DNA of 64,000 nt from an uncultured Peptostreptococcaceae bacterium (lineage in GTDB: Bacteria > Bacillota > Clostridia > Peptostreptococcales > Peptostreptococcaceae): positions 1 through 64,000 of the forward strand of contig CAMTIM010000016.1 of assembly GCA_947072565.1 (NCBI GenBank), written 5' to 3'. The translations under genes were made by a program, and so were the position numbers. The notes beneath the pieces are model-generated. The model worked only from the letters and a program-made list of their open reading frames with translations. It was not told where the DNA came from and did no database searches. Below are positions 35,755 through 44,623 of this stretch, piece by piece (the stretch's first letter is position 1; each line of letters opens with the position of its first letter).

Positions 35755-35937
35755 TTAACAGCATCCATCATCAAACATGCTTCCTGAACCACAAACTATT
35801 AATAATAATATTAAAAATGGTATCCAAGCGCATATATCAATTTCTGCCCAACATTCTTGGAATGCTAAAAATAAGAAAAATAATACTACTATACCTATTC
35901 CACCAAATCCACCTTCACCAAATAATCTGTCTAACAT
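35755..35937 (-). CDS. Small membrane protein with Gly-rich start and Cys-Cys end
   Basis: 60-residue protein I cannot assign to a family. It begins MLDRLFGEGGFGGIG, has a hydrophobic helix (IVVLFFLFLAF), a short polar linker with one Cys, a second helix (IPFLILLLIVC), and ends GSGSMFDDGCC. A clear ribosome-binding site (GGGGGT, seven bases away) and its own terminator support real expression. Gly-rich, tiny, two-helix proteins occur among sporulation and coat-associated proteins of Clostridia, but nothing here proves that. Confidence 0.7.
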   Translation of the reverse strand: MLDRLFGEGGFGGIGIVVLFFLFLAFQECWAEIDICAWIPFLILLLIVCGSGSMFDDGCC

Positions 35938-36044
35938 CTTGTTAACCCCCTGTTGTATTTAAGATTTGTAGAGTTTCTACTCTTAACATATACTATGAAA
36001 GTTAATTTATTTTTGACATTAATTTATTACGACCTATTTTTCTA

Positions 36045-39000
36045 TTAATCTACAGATTTCAACGATTCTACCATCTGAATATTTTTTAATTTATAATACA
36101 TTGCAAAGTTGACTATTAATCCAAGTATTATTGTTAATACTGCTGCTATTATATAGCTACTAGAGTCTATTACTCTTCCAAACATCATATTATCAATTTC
36201 AACTGTAACCATTATAAATTGATGAAGTAATTTTCCTATTCCAAGTCCTAATATAGTTCCTACTACTGTAAGTATTATATTCTCTCTATAAATATAGGCA
36301 GATACTTCATTATCATAAAAACCTAGAACTTTTATTGTTGCTATTTCTCTTATTCGCTCTGATATATTTACATTTGTTAAATTATATAAAACTACAAACG
36401 CTAATGCACCTGCTGATAATGTCATTATTAACACTACATAATTCAAACTTTTTATAGTCTTTTCAAAGTTTTCCTTTACCCCTGTACTAAATCCAACACC
36501 ACTTACTTTTTCTATATTAGTAAGGTTTTTTGATATCTTATCTTCAGTTTTTTTAGACTCATCTTTTAAGTTTCCTACTATTCTATTATATCTGCTATCT
36601 CTTTTAAAGAGTTCTTTGTAGCATTCTTTAGACATATAAGCATAGTGACCTACATAGTTTTCAGTTATTGCCTCAACCTTTACTTTTGCTTTTTTATCTT
36701 TTGAATTTACTACTTCTATATTATCTCCTATTTTAACACCTAAATCTCTAGATACTTTTTCACTAAGCACTATCCCTGTTTTAGTTAAATCTATATTATT
36801 TTGAGTCTTTCTATCTCTTAATCCTATAACTTTTTTCATTTCATCTATATTTTTTGGTACTGCTATTGTAAGTTCTTTTTCTTTATTATTTTTTACTATT
36901 TTTCCATTTTCATTATTCATAAGTAAATAATTATTTATTAATTTTTCATCAGCAACATACTTTTCTATTTTACCTAATTCACTAGGACTTGCATTGTTGT
37001 CAATTGTAACTGTCATGTTGTACTTAAATATGCTTTTATACTGACCATCTACTATCATTTGTATAGAATCTTGAATACCAAGACCTGATAATATTAAAGC
37101 TGTACATCCCGATATTCCAAGTACAGTCATTAAAAATCTCTTTTTATATCTAAATATATTTCTTATAGTTACCTTTCCTATAAATCCTACTTTGTTCCAT
37201 ATAAATGGTATTCTCTCTAGTAATATTCTTTTTCCATTTTTAGGAGCTTTTGGTCTCATTAACACTGATGGTGTTTCTTTTAATTCTTTATAACATGCTA
37301 AATACGATGCTATTGTAGTTATTGAAATAGCTGTAAATGTCACACCTAGCGCTAAAGGAATATCAAATAAAAGTTGAATTTCAGGCAATGTATACATTAT
37401 TCCATAAGATTTAAATACAACAATTGGGAATACCGTAAATCCTATAGCTAAACCTATAATACTACCTAGTAAACTTGCACTTAATGCATACATTATATAT
37501 TTTTTAGCTATATTTCTAGTAGTATATCCTAAAGCCTTTAATGTACCTATATTTATCCTCTGTTCATCTACCATTCTAGTCATGGTAGTTAAGCAAACTA
37601 AAGCTGCTACTGAAAAGAAAAATACAGGGAATATTTTTGAAAGTGCATCTATACTATTTGCATTTCCTTCATATTGTACATATGAATAGTGACTTTTTCT
37701 ATCTAATATGTACCACTTCGGTTTTTCTATTTTGCTTATTTTGTCTTCACTATCTTTTATCTTTTTTTCTGCTTTAGATAATTCATCTTTTGCTTTTGTT
37801 TTTGCATCTTTTAATTCAATTTTAGCGTCTTCTATTTTTTGTTTTTGTATTTTTATATTATTTTTAGCTTTTTTAAACTCATTTTTCGATTTGATTTCCA
37901 TAGAGTTTAAATTATTTTTTTGTGTAGCTAATTTTTCTTTATTTTTATCTAAAGTATTTTTTGTATTATTAAGCTTTGACTCTATTTTTTCTAACTCATT
38001 AATTTTACTTGATAGTTGTAAATTTCCTTGTTCATAAGCTAAACTCATAGAATCTATTACAGTTTTATTTTGGTTTAACTCTTTATTTAATTGTTCTTTT
38101 TCTTGTTCACTTAAATTTTCTTCTTTTAATTTAGATTCTATATATATGCTTTTTTTATTTAAATCTTCTATTTGATTTTTTAAGCTTTCTAATTTAGCTT
38201 TAGCATCAGTAATTGCAGTTGTTGCTATTTTTTTATTTTCTTCAAAATCAGCTTTTCCACTTTGATATTTTTTATATCCCTCTTGTAGTTGCTTTTCTCC
38301 ATTTGATATTTTTATTTTTCCTTTTTCTATCTCATCAATTGCTTTATTTTCATTCTCTCTTAATTTGAGTTCTCCATTTTTTATTTCATTTGTAAATTTA
38401 TTTATGTTATTTTGAGCTTTATTTAATTCATTATTAGCTTCATTTTTTTTCTCTTCATACTGATTTTTACCTTTATCTAATTCTTCATTAGCTTTTTTTA
38501 TAACTTCATCATACCTAGCTTTTATTCTAGAATCTGATATTTTTTCTATTTCGTTTGTTACTTTATCTACCTTATTAAAGTATTTTTTGGTATATGAATT
38601 TTCTTTTTTTGTATTGTCTAAAGTTAAAAATATTTCACTATATGAATCCATTTTAAAATCATCTTGTGGAATCATTATTACACTACTTATAGTTCCATCT
38701 CCAATTGAACTGCTTCCCTTTTCATAAGAAAGATAATATGGAGTTTCAATTTTTCCAACTACAGTATACTGTGTATTTTTCAAAGTATCACTAAGGTTTT
38801 CATCATTTCCTGAGCTTAGATTTATCTTTGAACCTAATGCTACATCAAGTTTATCTACTTTACTTTTTTCAATTACACACTCTCCTGATTTTTGTGGTAA
38901 TCTACCTTGTATTACTTTAACTTTATTTATGTAATTTTTATTATTTCCCTTTATATCATCTAATGGTAGTGCATGTATTTTACTCACTTGTTCTTGTGAT

Positions 39001-39293
39001 TTATATTTTGTAATAACATCTATTGAGTATGTTGGAAACACACCTTCTATATTTTCTATTTTTTTAACTTCATCTACATCTTTATCTGTAAGTCCTAATG
39101 TTGATAGCAATTTTATATCCATTAGGTTATATTCATCATAATATGAATCTGATGTATCTTTCATCACCATAGGTGATATTTTTATACCTGAGTAAAATGC
39201 TACTCCTAAAGCTATAATACATACTATAGATAAAAATCTACCCTTAGATTTTTTTATATCTCTTATGATATCTTTATTTAAGATACTTTTCAT
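36045..39293 (-). CDS. MacB/FtsX-type ABC transporter permease with long coiled coil
   Basis: About 1082 residues. After one N-terminal helix (FLSIVCIIALGVAFYSG) comes a MacB-like extracellular domain. It is interrupted by a Lys/Glu/Asn-rich coiled coil of about 260 residues (roughly 260-520). Two FtsX permease blocks follow (helices about 555-680 and about 960-1075), with another extracellular domain between them. The ATG at 39293 is five bases from GTGG; a GTG three codons earlier overlaps the ATPase stop. It forms an exporter or mechanotransmission complex with the adjacent ATPase. Relatives move lipids, peptides or signals; the substrate is unknown. Confidence 0.85.
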   Translation of the reverse strand: MKSILNKDIIRDIKKSKGRFLSIVCIIALGVAFYSGIKISPMVMKDTSDSYYDEYNLMDIKLLSTLGLTDKDVDEVKKIENIEGVFPTYSIDVITKYKSQEQVSKIHALPLDDIKGNNKNYINKVKVIQGRLPQKSGECVIEKSKVDKLDVALGSKINLSSGNDENLSDTLKNTQYTVVGKIETPYYLSYEKGSSSIGDGTISSVIMIPQDDFKMDSYSEIFLTLDNTKKENSYTKKYFNKVDKVTNEIEKISDSRIKARYDEVIKKANEELDKGKNQYEEKKNEANNELNKAQNNINKFTNEIKNGELKLRENENKAIDEIEKGKIKISNGEKQLQEGYKKYQSGKADFEENKKIATTAITDAKAKLESLKNQIEDLNKKSIYIESKLKEENLSEQEKEQLNKELNQNKTVIDSMSLAYEQGNLQLSSKINELEKIESKLNNTKNTLDKNKEKLATQKNNLNSMEIKSKNEFKKAKNNIKIQKQKIEDAKIELKDAKTKAKDELSKAEKKIKDSEDKISKIEKPKWYILDRKSHYSYVQYEGNANSIDALSKIFPVFFFSVAALVCLTTMTRMVDEQRINIGTLKALGYTTRNIAKKYIMYALSASLLGSIIGLAIGFTVFPIVVFKSYGIMYTLPEIQLLFDIPLALGVTFTAISITTIASYLACYKELKETPSVLMRPKAPKNGKRILLERIPFIWNKVGFIGKVTIRNIFRYKKRFLMTVLGISGCTALILSGLGIQDSIQMIVDGQYKSIFKYNMTVTIDNNASPSELGKIEKYVADEKLINNYLLMNNENGKIVKNNKEKELTIAVPKNIDEMKKVIGLRDRKTQNNIDLTKTGIVLSEKVSRDLGVKIGDNIEVVNSKDKKAKVKVEAITENYVGHYAYMSKECYKELFKRDSRYNRIVGNLKDESKKTEDKISKNLTNIEKVSGVGFSTGVKENFEKTIKSLNYVVLIMTLSAGALAFVVLYNLTNVNISERIREIATIKVLGFYDNEVSAYIYRENIILTVVGTILGLGIGKLLHQFIMVTVEIDNMMFGRVIDSSSYIIAAVLTIILGLIVNFAMYYKLKNIQMVESLKSVD

Positions 39294-39295
39294 TG

Positions 39296-40000
39296 CTACC
39301 ACTCAATCCCTTCTACTGGCATTGGATTTTCATTTATAGCAATACTTTCTATTTTTCCATTTTTAACTTTTATCACCTTATCACCCATTGGTGCTAATGC
39401 TAGATTATGTGTAATTATAATTACCGTCATCCCTATTTTTTTACATGTATCTTGTAATAACTTAAGAATTGATTTTCCTGTATTATAATCTAGAGCTCCA
39501 GTTGGTTCATCACATAATAAAAGTTTCGGGTTTTTAGCCAATGCCCTTGCTATTGCAACCCTTTGTTGTTCTCCACCAGATAATTGTGCTGGAAAATTAT
39601 CTTTTCTATTTCCTAACCCAACAGCGTCCATTATTTCATCTATATCTAACGGATCTTTACATATTTGAGTTGCCAGTTCAACGTTTTCTCTAGCAGTAAG
39701 ATTTTGAACTAAATTATAAAATTGAAATACAAATCCAATATCAAATCTTCTATATGTTATTAGTTCTTTATTTGTGTAATTATTTATATTGTTATTGTCT
39801 ACTACCACATTTCCACTAGTGGGACTATCCATGCCTCCTAAAATATTTAATATTGTACTTTTTCCAGCTCCACTAGCTCCTGCTACTACTACAAACTCAC
39901 CTTTATCTACACAAAAATCTACTCCACTTAATGCGCTAATTTCAACTTCGCCCATTTTATATACCTTTTTAACATCCTTAAATTCTATATATTTGCTCAC
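39296..40000 (-). CDS. LolD/MacB-type ABC transporter ATP-binding protein
   Basis: 234-residue ATPase with Walker [10 protein letters not shown], signature [15 protein letters not shown] and Walker [13 protein letters not shown], the pattern of the LolD/MacB/FtsE group that powers FtsX-type permeases. The start is GTG with AGAGGAA upstream. Its stop codon is directly followed by the permease start, so the two form a coupled pair. Confidence 0.92.
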   Translation of the reverse strand: MSKYIEFKDVKKVYKMGEVEISALSGVDFCVDKGEFVVVAGASGAGKSTILNILGGMDSPTSGNVVVDNNNINNYTNKELITYRRFDIGFVFQFYNLVQNLTARENVELATQICKDPLDIDEIMDAVGLGNRKDNFPAQLSGGEQQRVAIARALAKNPKLLLCDEPTGALDYNTGKSILKLLQDTCKKIGMTVIIITHNLALAPMGDKVIKVKNGKIESIAINENPMPVEGIEW

Positions 40001-40210
40001 TTAATTTCCTCTATTCTTTTGATATTAATTAAATTTATTATATCATATGTAAATGACCTTAATTTCAACATTTTATAATATAATGATTCAATTACTGTGC
40101 ACTATTATTTGTATCTTTTTTATTGATATAAGTAAATTAATCACAAATATTATAAATCTAATATAAAATATAATGAAGAAAATTTTAATATATTATTTTG
40201 GGAGGTTTAT

Positions 40211-41377
40211 ATGAAAACTAAGAATAAATTAATATTAATAAAATCATCTAAGTACGATAACTATTTAGATATTAATAAAGTCAACCGAACTCTAGAATTT
40301 AACGACTATGATTCAAGTACGCTTTTTTATCTTAAGATACTTTCTACAAATAAAATAGTATTACAATCACAGGACGGATACTATGCAAGAACTTGCCATG
40401 ATGACACTATAAAAGCAGATACTTTAGATATAAATAAAGCCTCAGTATTTAATGTCTCATTTGCAAATAAAAAAGAGATGTATATAAAGTCAAATTATAA
40501 ATTTTTGTATGTAGACAGTGATTTCACATTAAGATGTGATAATTATTCTAGAAGTTATGAATCTTTATTTAAAATACAAGAATATGCAAATAAATCTAGA
40601 GAACCATTTGTATCTATTTATTCAGATGCTAATTACAAAGGTAATGCACAGCCTTTGGTTCCTGGATATTATGATATTAATCAACTTACTATAGGTAATG
40701 ATACCTTAAGTTCTATTAAAGTTCCAAATGGACTTGTTGCTATCCTTTATTCAGATGCTAATTTTAAAGGTAACTCTATTACTGTAACTAAGGACACTCC
40801 TTATATAGGTGACTATTTTAATGATAAAGTTTCTTCTATAATTATAGAAAAAGCACCTAATAATAATGTTGTTATTTATTCAGATTCTAATTACCAAGGT
40901 AAATCACAAGTATTATCTCTAGGGTATCATGACATTAATCAACTTATTATAGGAAATGATGCTTTAAGCTCCATTAAAGTTCCAAATGGATTTATTGCTA
41001 TTCTTTATTCAGATGCTAATTTCAAAGGTAATTCTATTACTATAACTAGTGATACTCCTTATATAGGTGACTATTTTAACGATAAAGTTTCTTCTATATT
41101 TGTAGAAAAAGCACCTAATAATAATGTTGTTATTTATTCAGATTCTAATTACCAAGGTAAATCACAAGTATTATCACCAGGATATTACAATATTGATCAA
41201 CTTACTATAGGCAATGATACTTTAAGCTCTATTAAAGTTGCCAACGGATTTATTGCTGTCCTTTATTCAGATGATAATTTTAAAGGCAATGCTATCACTG
41301 TCACTAAAGATATCCCTTATATAGGTGACTATTTTAATGATAAAGTTTCTTCTATAATTGTTAAAGCTATAAAATAA
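40211..41377 (+). CDS. Beta-trefoil-like plus triple beta-gamma-crystallin protein
   Basis: 388-residue protein. Residues 1-128 look like a fascin/ricin-type beta-trefoil (ILIKSSKYDNYLDIN, IVLQSQDGYYARTCHDD, MYIKSNYKFLYVDSD). Residues 129-386 are three near-identical 86-residue units, each with two beta-gamma-crystallin Greek-key motifs (YSDANYKGN type). All six carry the calcium signature N/D-N/D-x-x-S/T-S as NDTLSS, NDALSS or NDKVSS. The DNA repeats are exactly 258 bases apart (40595, 40853, 41111), a sign of recent tandem duplication. No signal peptide is visible. Good ribosome-binding site (GGGAGGT). Likely a calcium-binding structural or stress protein; function unknown. Confidence 0.85.
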   Translation: MKTKNKLILIKSSKYDNYLDINKVNRTLEFNDYDSSTLFYLKILSTNKIVLQSQDGYYARTCHDDTIKADTLDINKASVFNVSFANKKEMYIKSNYKFLYVDSDFTLRCDNYSRSYESLFKIQEYANKSREPFVSIYSDANYKGNAQPLVPGYYDINQLTIGNDTLSSIKVPNGLVAILYSDANFKGNSITVTKDTPYIGDYFNDKVSSIIIEKAPNNNVVIYSDSNYQGKSQVLSLGYHDINQLIIGNDALSSIKVPNGFIAILYSDANFKGNSITITSDTPYIGDYFNDKVSSIFVEKAPNNNVVIYSDSNYQGKSQVLSPGYYNIDQLTIGNDTLSSIKVANGFIAVLYSDDNFKGNAITVTKDIPYIGDYFNDKVSSIIVKAIK

Positions 41378-41470
41378 AAAACTATATTTATATGATTATA
41401 AACATTTATATCCAATCCTATTTTTGAAAATTTCACCATCAATTTTTTGCTTATACCAAATACACATAAC

Positions 41471-41499
41471 AAGCTAGATTAAATATTTTAATCTAGCTT
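41471..41499 (-). terminator. RNase J gene terminator
   Basis: AAGCTAGATTAAA (41471-41483) pairs with TTTAATCTAGCTT (41487-41499), eight bases past the stop codon; weak U-run. Confidence 0.7.
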
Positions 41500-41506
41500 T
41501 AACTTA

Positions 41507-43168
41507 CTATACTTCCATTATTATAGGGAATACACTTGGGTTCCTCTTTGTTTTATGGTATAAAAAATGATCTACTGATTTTTTTACATTAGTTTTTATA
41601 ACATTCCACTCTAAAATTTCTTTTTCTAAACATTTTTCAATTTCTTCTTTAGATATTTCTTTTATCTTATTAATTAAATCCTCAGATTCTCTAGCATATA
41701 TAAACCCTCTTGTTATTACATCTGGACCAGATGCTATAGTATATTTTTCTCTATTTATTGCGACTACTATATTAACCATTCCATCTTTTGCTAATTCTCT
41801 TCTATCTCTTAAAACTATGTTTCCTACATCCCCAACCCCAAGACCATCTACAAATAATATACCTGTGTGAACTGTTTTATTTGCATTTGCACTATCTTTA
41901 GATATTTCCAACACTTTACCTGTTTCTAGTGTAAACACATTAGATGGCTTCATACCTAATTTTATAGCTAAATCTCTATGGTGCTTTAGATGTCTGTATT
42001 CACCGTGTACTGGCATAAAGTATTTAGGTTTAACTAAGCTATGGATCAGTTTTAGTTCTTCTTGATATGCATGACCTGAGACATGAATTTCTTCTAAATC
42101 TTCATATATTACATCTGCACCTTTTCTAAATAATTGATTTATAACCCTTGATACTGATTTATCATTTCCAGGTATTGGTGATGCTGAAATTATGAATAAA
42201 TCATTTGGCTGTATAGATATTTTTCTATGTGTGCCATATGCTATTCTTGAAAGTCCAGCTAAAGGCTCTCCCTGACTGCCCGTAGTTATTATTGTTATTT
42301 CTTCACTAGTATATTTATTTATATCATCTATTTCTATAATAGATTCTTGTGGTATATGAAGATATCCAAGTTCTATAGCTACGTTTGATATATTTTCCAT
42401 ACTTCTTCCACTAAATACTATTTTTCTATTTTGAGCTATAGATGCATCTGCTATTTGTTGCATTCTATGAATATTAGACGCAAATGTAGCTACAATAATT
42501 CTTCCTTTTGAAGGTGCAAATATTTTTTTCAAAGTCTCGCCTATAGTTTTTTCTGAAAGTGAATGTCCCGTTCTTTCTACATTAGTGCTATCAGCCATTA
42601 AAAGTAACACACCCTTTTTTCCTAATGCAGCTATCCTGTTTAAATCCATCATCCTTCCGTCTATTGGAGTATAATCAATTTTAAAATCTCCAGTATGAAG
42701 TATTACCCCTATTGGAGTATGTATAGCTAAAGCACAAGAATCTGCTATACTATGTGTTACTCCTATAAATTCTATTTTCATATTTTCTAGCTTAATACTT
42801 TGTTGTGTTCTTACTGTTTTTAATATAGATGAATTTTCTAAACCATGTTCTTTTAATTTATTTTTTACTAGTCCTAAAGTAAGCTTTGTTCCATATACAG
42901 GTATATTTATCTGTTTTAGTATGTAAGGAATTGCTCCTATGTGATCTTCATGCCCATGAGTTAAAAACATTCCTTTTACTTTATCTTTTCTCTCAACCAA
43001 GTATTTTATATCAGGTATTACTAAATCAACACCATACATATCATCATCTGGAAATGCTATCCCACCATCTATTACTATTATTTCATCTTTATATTCAATT
43101 GCAGTTATATTTTTCCCAATTTCTCCAAGTCCCCCAAGCGGAATTATTTTTACACTATCTTTATCCAT
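41507..43168 (-). CDS. rnj: Ribonuclease J
   Basis: 553-residue metallo-beta-lactamase/beta-CASP ribonuclease for mRNA decay and rRNA/mRNA maturation, acting as 5' exonuclease and endonuclease. Motifs: HGHEDHIGA with the zinc-binding histidines, LHTGDFKID, MADSTNVERTGHS, ATFASNIHRMQQI (beta-CASP), HVSGHAYQEEL and MPVHGEYRHLKHH. Length is standard. Whether it corresponds to J1 or J2 cannot be told from one copy. Confidence 0.95.
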   Translation of the reverse strand: MDKDSVKIIPLGGLGEIGKNITAIEYKDEIIVIDGGIAFPDDDMYGVDLVIPDIKYLVERKDKVKGMFLTHGHEDHIGAIPYILKQINIPVYGTKLTLGLVKNKLKEHGLENSSILKTVRTQQSIKLENMKIEFIGVTHSIADSCALAIHTPIGVILHTGDFKIDYTPIDGRMMDLNRIAALGKKGVLLLMADSTNVERTGHSLSEKTIGETLKKIFAPSKGRIIVATFASNIHRMQQIADASIAQNRKIVFSGRSMENISNVAIELGYLHIPQESIIEIDDINKYTSEEITIITTGSQGEPLAGLSRIAYGTHRKISIQPNDLFIISASPIPGNDKSVSRVINQLFRKGADVIYEDLEEIHVSGHAYQEELKLIHSLVKPKYFMPVHGEYRHLKHHRDLAIKLGMKPSNVFTLETGKVLEISKDSANANKTVHTGILFVDGLGVGDVGNIVLRDRRELAKDGMVNIVVAINREKYTIASGPDVITRGFIYARESEDLINKIKEISKEEIEKCLEKEILEWNVIKTNVKKSVDHFLYHKTKRNPSVFPIIMEV

Positions 43169-43308
43169 ATTTATATTGCTCCTTTATATTAAGTATATAT
43201 ATTAATAATTTTTATATTTTTTATGCAAATACATATCACTTATAGTTTTGGTATAAATATGTATATTAATCCTATTTTCAGAATAAAATTTAATTTATTA
43301 TACAAAAT

Positions 43309-43351
43309 CCCCCTTATACATTAGGTTTTTATTCTCCTATATATAAGGGGG
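43309..43351 (-). terminator. terminator of BMP lipoprotein gene
   Basis: CCCCCTTATA (43309-43318) pairs with TATAAGGGGG (43342-43351) with further pairing inside, about 30 bases after the stop codon, then a short T-run on the minus strand. Confidence 0.75.
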
Positions 43352-43380
43352 GTATTTTTTATATCTTTAATTTATTAATA

Positions 43381-44406
43381 TTATTTTACCATTTCCTTGT
43401 ATTCTTTTTCATTTTTAGGTGCTTTTAACTCACCTTTTTCAAACTTATCTGCTTGAGTATTTACATAGTCTATTACATCTTTAGGAACTAAGTTTTTAGT
43501 AGTATCTGGTATTCCTACTGCACCTTCTTTTAGACCGTAAATAGCTGTTGTTCCACCTGGGAACTTACCATCTACTAATTCTTTAACTGTGTCAAATACA
43601 CCTACATCAACTCTTTTTATAGCTGAAGTTAATACATTTTTTAAAGCTAGAGAACTTTGGTCTCTATCTACTCCAATTGCAAATTTACCTTGTTCTTTAG
43701 CTGCTTCTATAGCACCTGTTCCAACATCTCCTCCAGCAGTAAATATTACATCTGCACCTTTTGAATACATTTGATTCGCTATAGCTTTTCCTTTTGCTTG
43801 ATCTGTAAATGAGTTTGCATACTGAACTTGTACTTCTAATTTAGGATTAACAGCTTTTGCACCTGCCATATATCCATATTGATATGCCTCTATAACTGGT
43901 AATTGCATACCACCTATAAATCCTATATTATTAGTTTTAGTCATTTTACCGGCTACTAATCCAGATAAATATGCTGACTCTTGAGAATTAAATTGTATTG
44001 CCTTTACATTTTCAGGAACTTTTGGATATGTTTCATCAACTAAAGCAAATTTTTGTTCTGGATATAATTTTGATCCTTCTTCTATAGCTGGAGCTAATTT
44101 CATTCCAACTCCTAATATTAAATCTACACCTTCATCTGACAATGTTTCTATATTAGCTGCATAATCTGAATCTTGTTTTGATTCTAAGTACTTAACCTTT
44201 ACACCTAGTTCTTTTTCAGCTTTTTTAAGACCTTCCCATGCTGATTGGTTAAATGATTGGTCATTTACTCCCGCTACATCTGTTATCATACCAATAGTTA
44301 ATTGATCATCTTTTACTTCACTCTTTTTATCATTTGAACATCCTGCTAATAATGATGCTGATAGCACTGATGCTAGTGCTAATGCTACTATTTTTTTTAA
44401 TTTCAT
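43381..44406 (-). CDS. BMP-family nucleoside-binding lipoprotein
   Basis: 341-residue extracytoplasmic receptor of the BMP/PnrA (Med) family, which usually binds purine nucleosides for an ABC importer. The signal peptide ends in lipobox LAGC with Cys23. Mature motifs: GMITDVAGVNDQSFNQSAWEGLKKA, GMKLAPAIEEG, IGFIGGMQLPVIEAYQYGY and FTAGGDVGTGAIEAAKE. The ATPase and permeases normally encoded next to it are not in this window. Its leader carries a terminator, so expression may be controlled by attenuation. Confidence 0.92.
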   Translation of the reverse strand: MKLKKIVALALASVLSASLLAGCSNDKKSEVKDDQLTIGMITDVAGVNDQSFNQSAWEGLKKAEKELGVKVKYLESKQDSDYAANIETLSDEGVDLILGVGMKLAPAIEEGSKLYPEQKFALVDETYPKVPENVKAIQFNSQESAYLSGLVAGKMTKTNNIGFIGGMQLPVIEAYQYGYMAGAKAVNPKLEVQVQYANSFTDQAKGKAIANQMYSKGADVIFTAGGDVGTGAIEAAKEQGKFAIGVDRDQSSLALKNVLTSAIKRVDVGVFDTVKELVDGKFPGGTTAIYGLKEGAVGIPDTTKNLVPKDVIDYVNTQADKFEKGELKAPKNEKEYKEMVK

Positions 44407-44430
44407 GTCATAACCTCCAAATATAATTGC

Positions 44431-44464
44431 AAAAAAAATCCTTTTATCAGCATGATAAAAGGAT
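44431..44464 (-). terminator. premature terminator in the BMP gene leader
   Basis: Exact 12-bp stem (44438-44449 with 44453-44464), three-base loop and eight T on the minus strand (44431-44438). It stands between a strong promoter and the start codon, only about 25 bases from the ATG. It could also end the upstream M20 gene. Confidence 0.8.
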
Positions 44465-44561
44465 AGTTATTGTTGTATTAATTTAACCATTCAAATATCT
44501 TTTTAGTCTCTCTGTACTAAATTAAAGCCATTTTTTTTATTTAAAATAATTTCTTTAAACG

Positions 44562-44590
44562 ATTATGACATCTTTATACATTTTTGTCAA
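44562..44590 (-). promoter_or_regulatory. promoter of the BMP lipoprotein gene
   Basis: Consensus TTGACA (44585-44590) and CATAAT (44562-44567) with a 17-base spacer on the minus strand, giving a leader of roughly 150 bases before the ATG. Confidence 0.75.
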
Positions 44591-44623
44591 TGTTATAATA
44601 ATGTTTATTTTTTGATTTTAAAG

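Noticed and set aside
44470-44600. Purine riboswitch before the BMP lipoprotein gene
   Set aside because: BMP receptors bind nucleosides, so I looked for the conserved purine aptamer junction sequences; none are present. Only the terminator and promoter can be supported.
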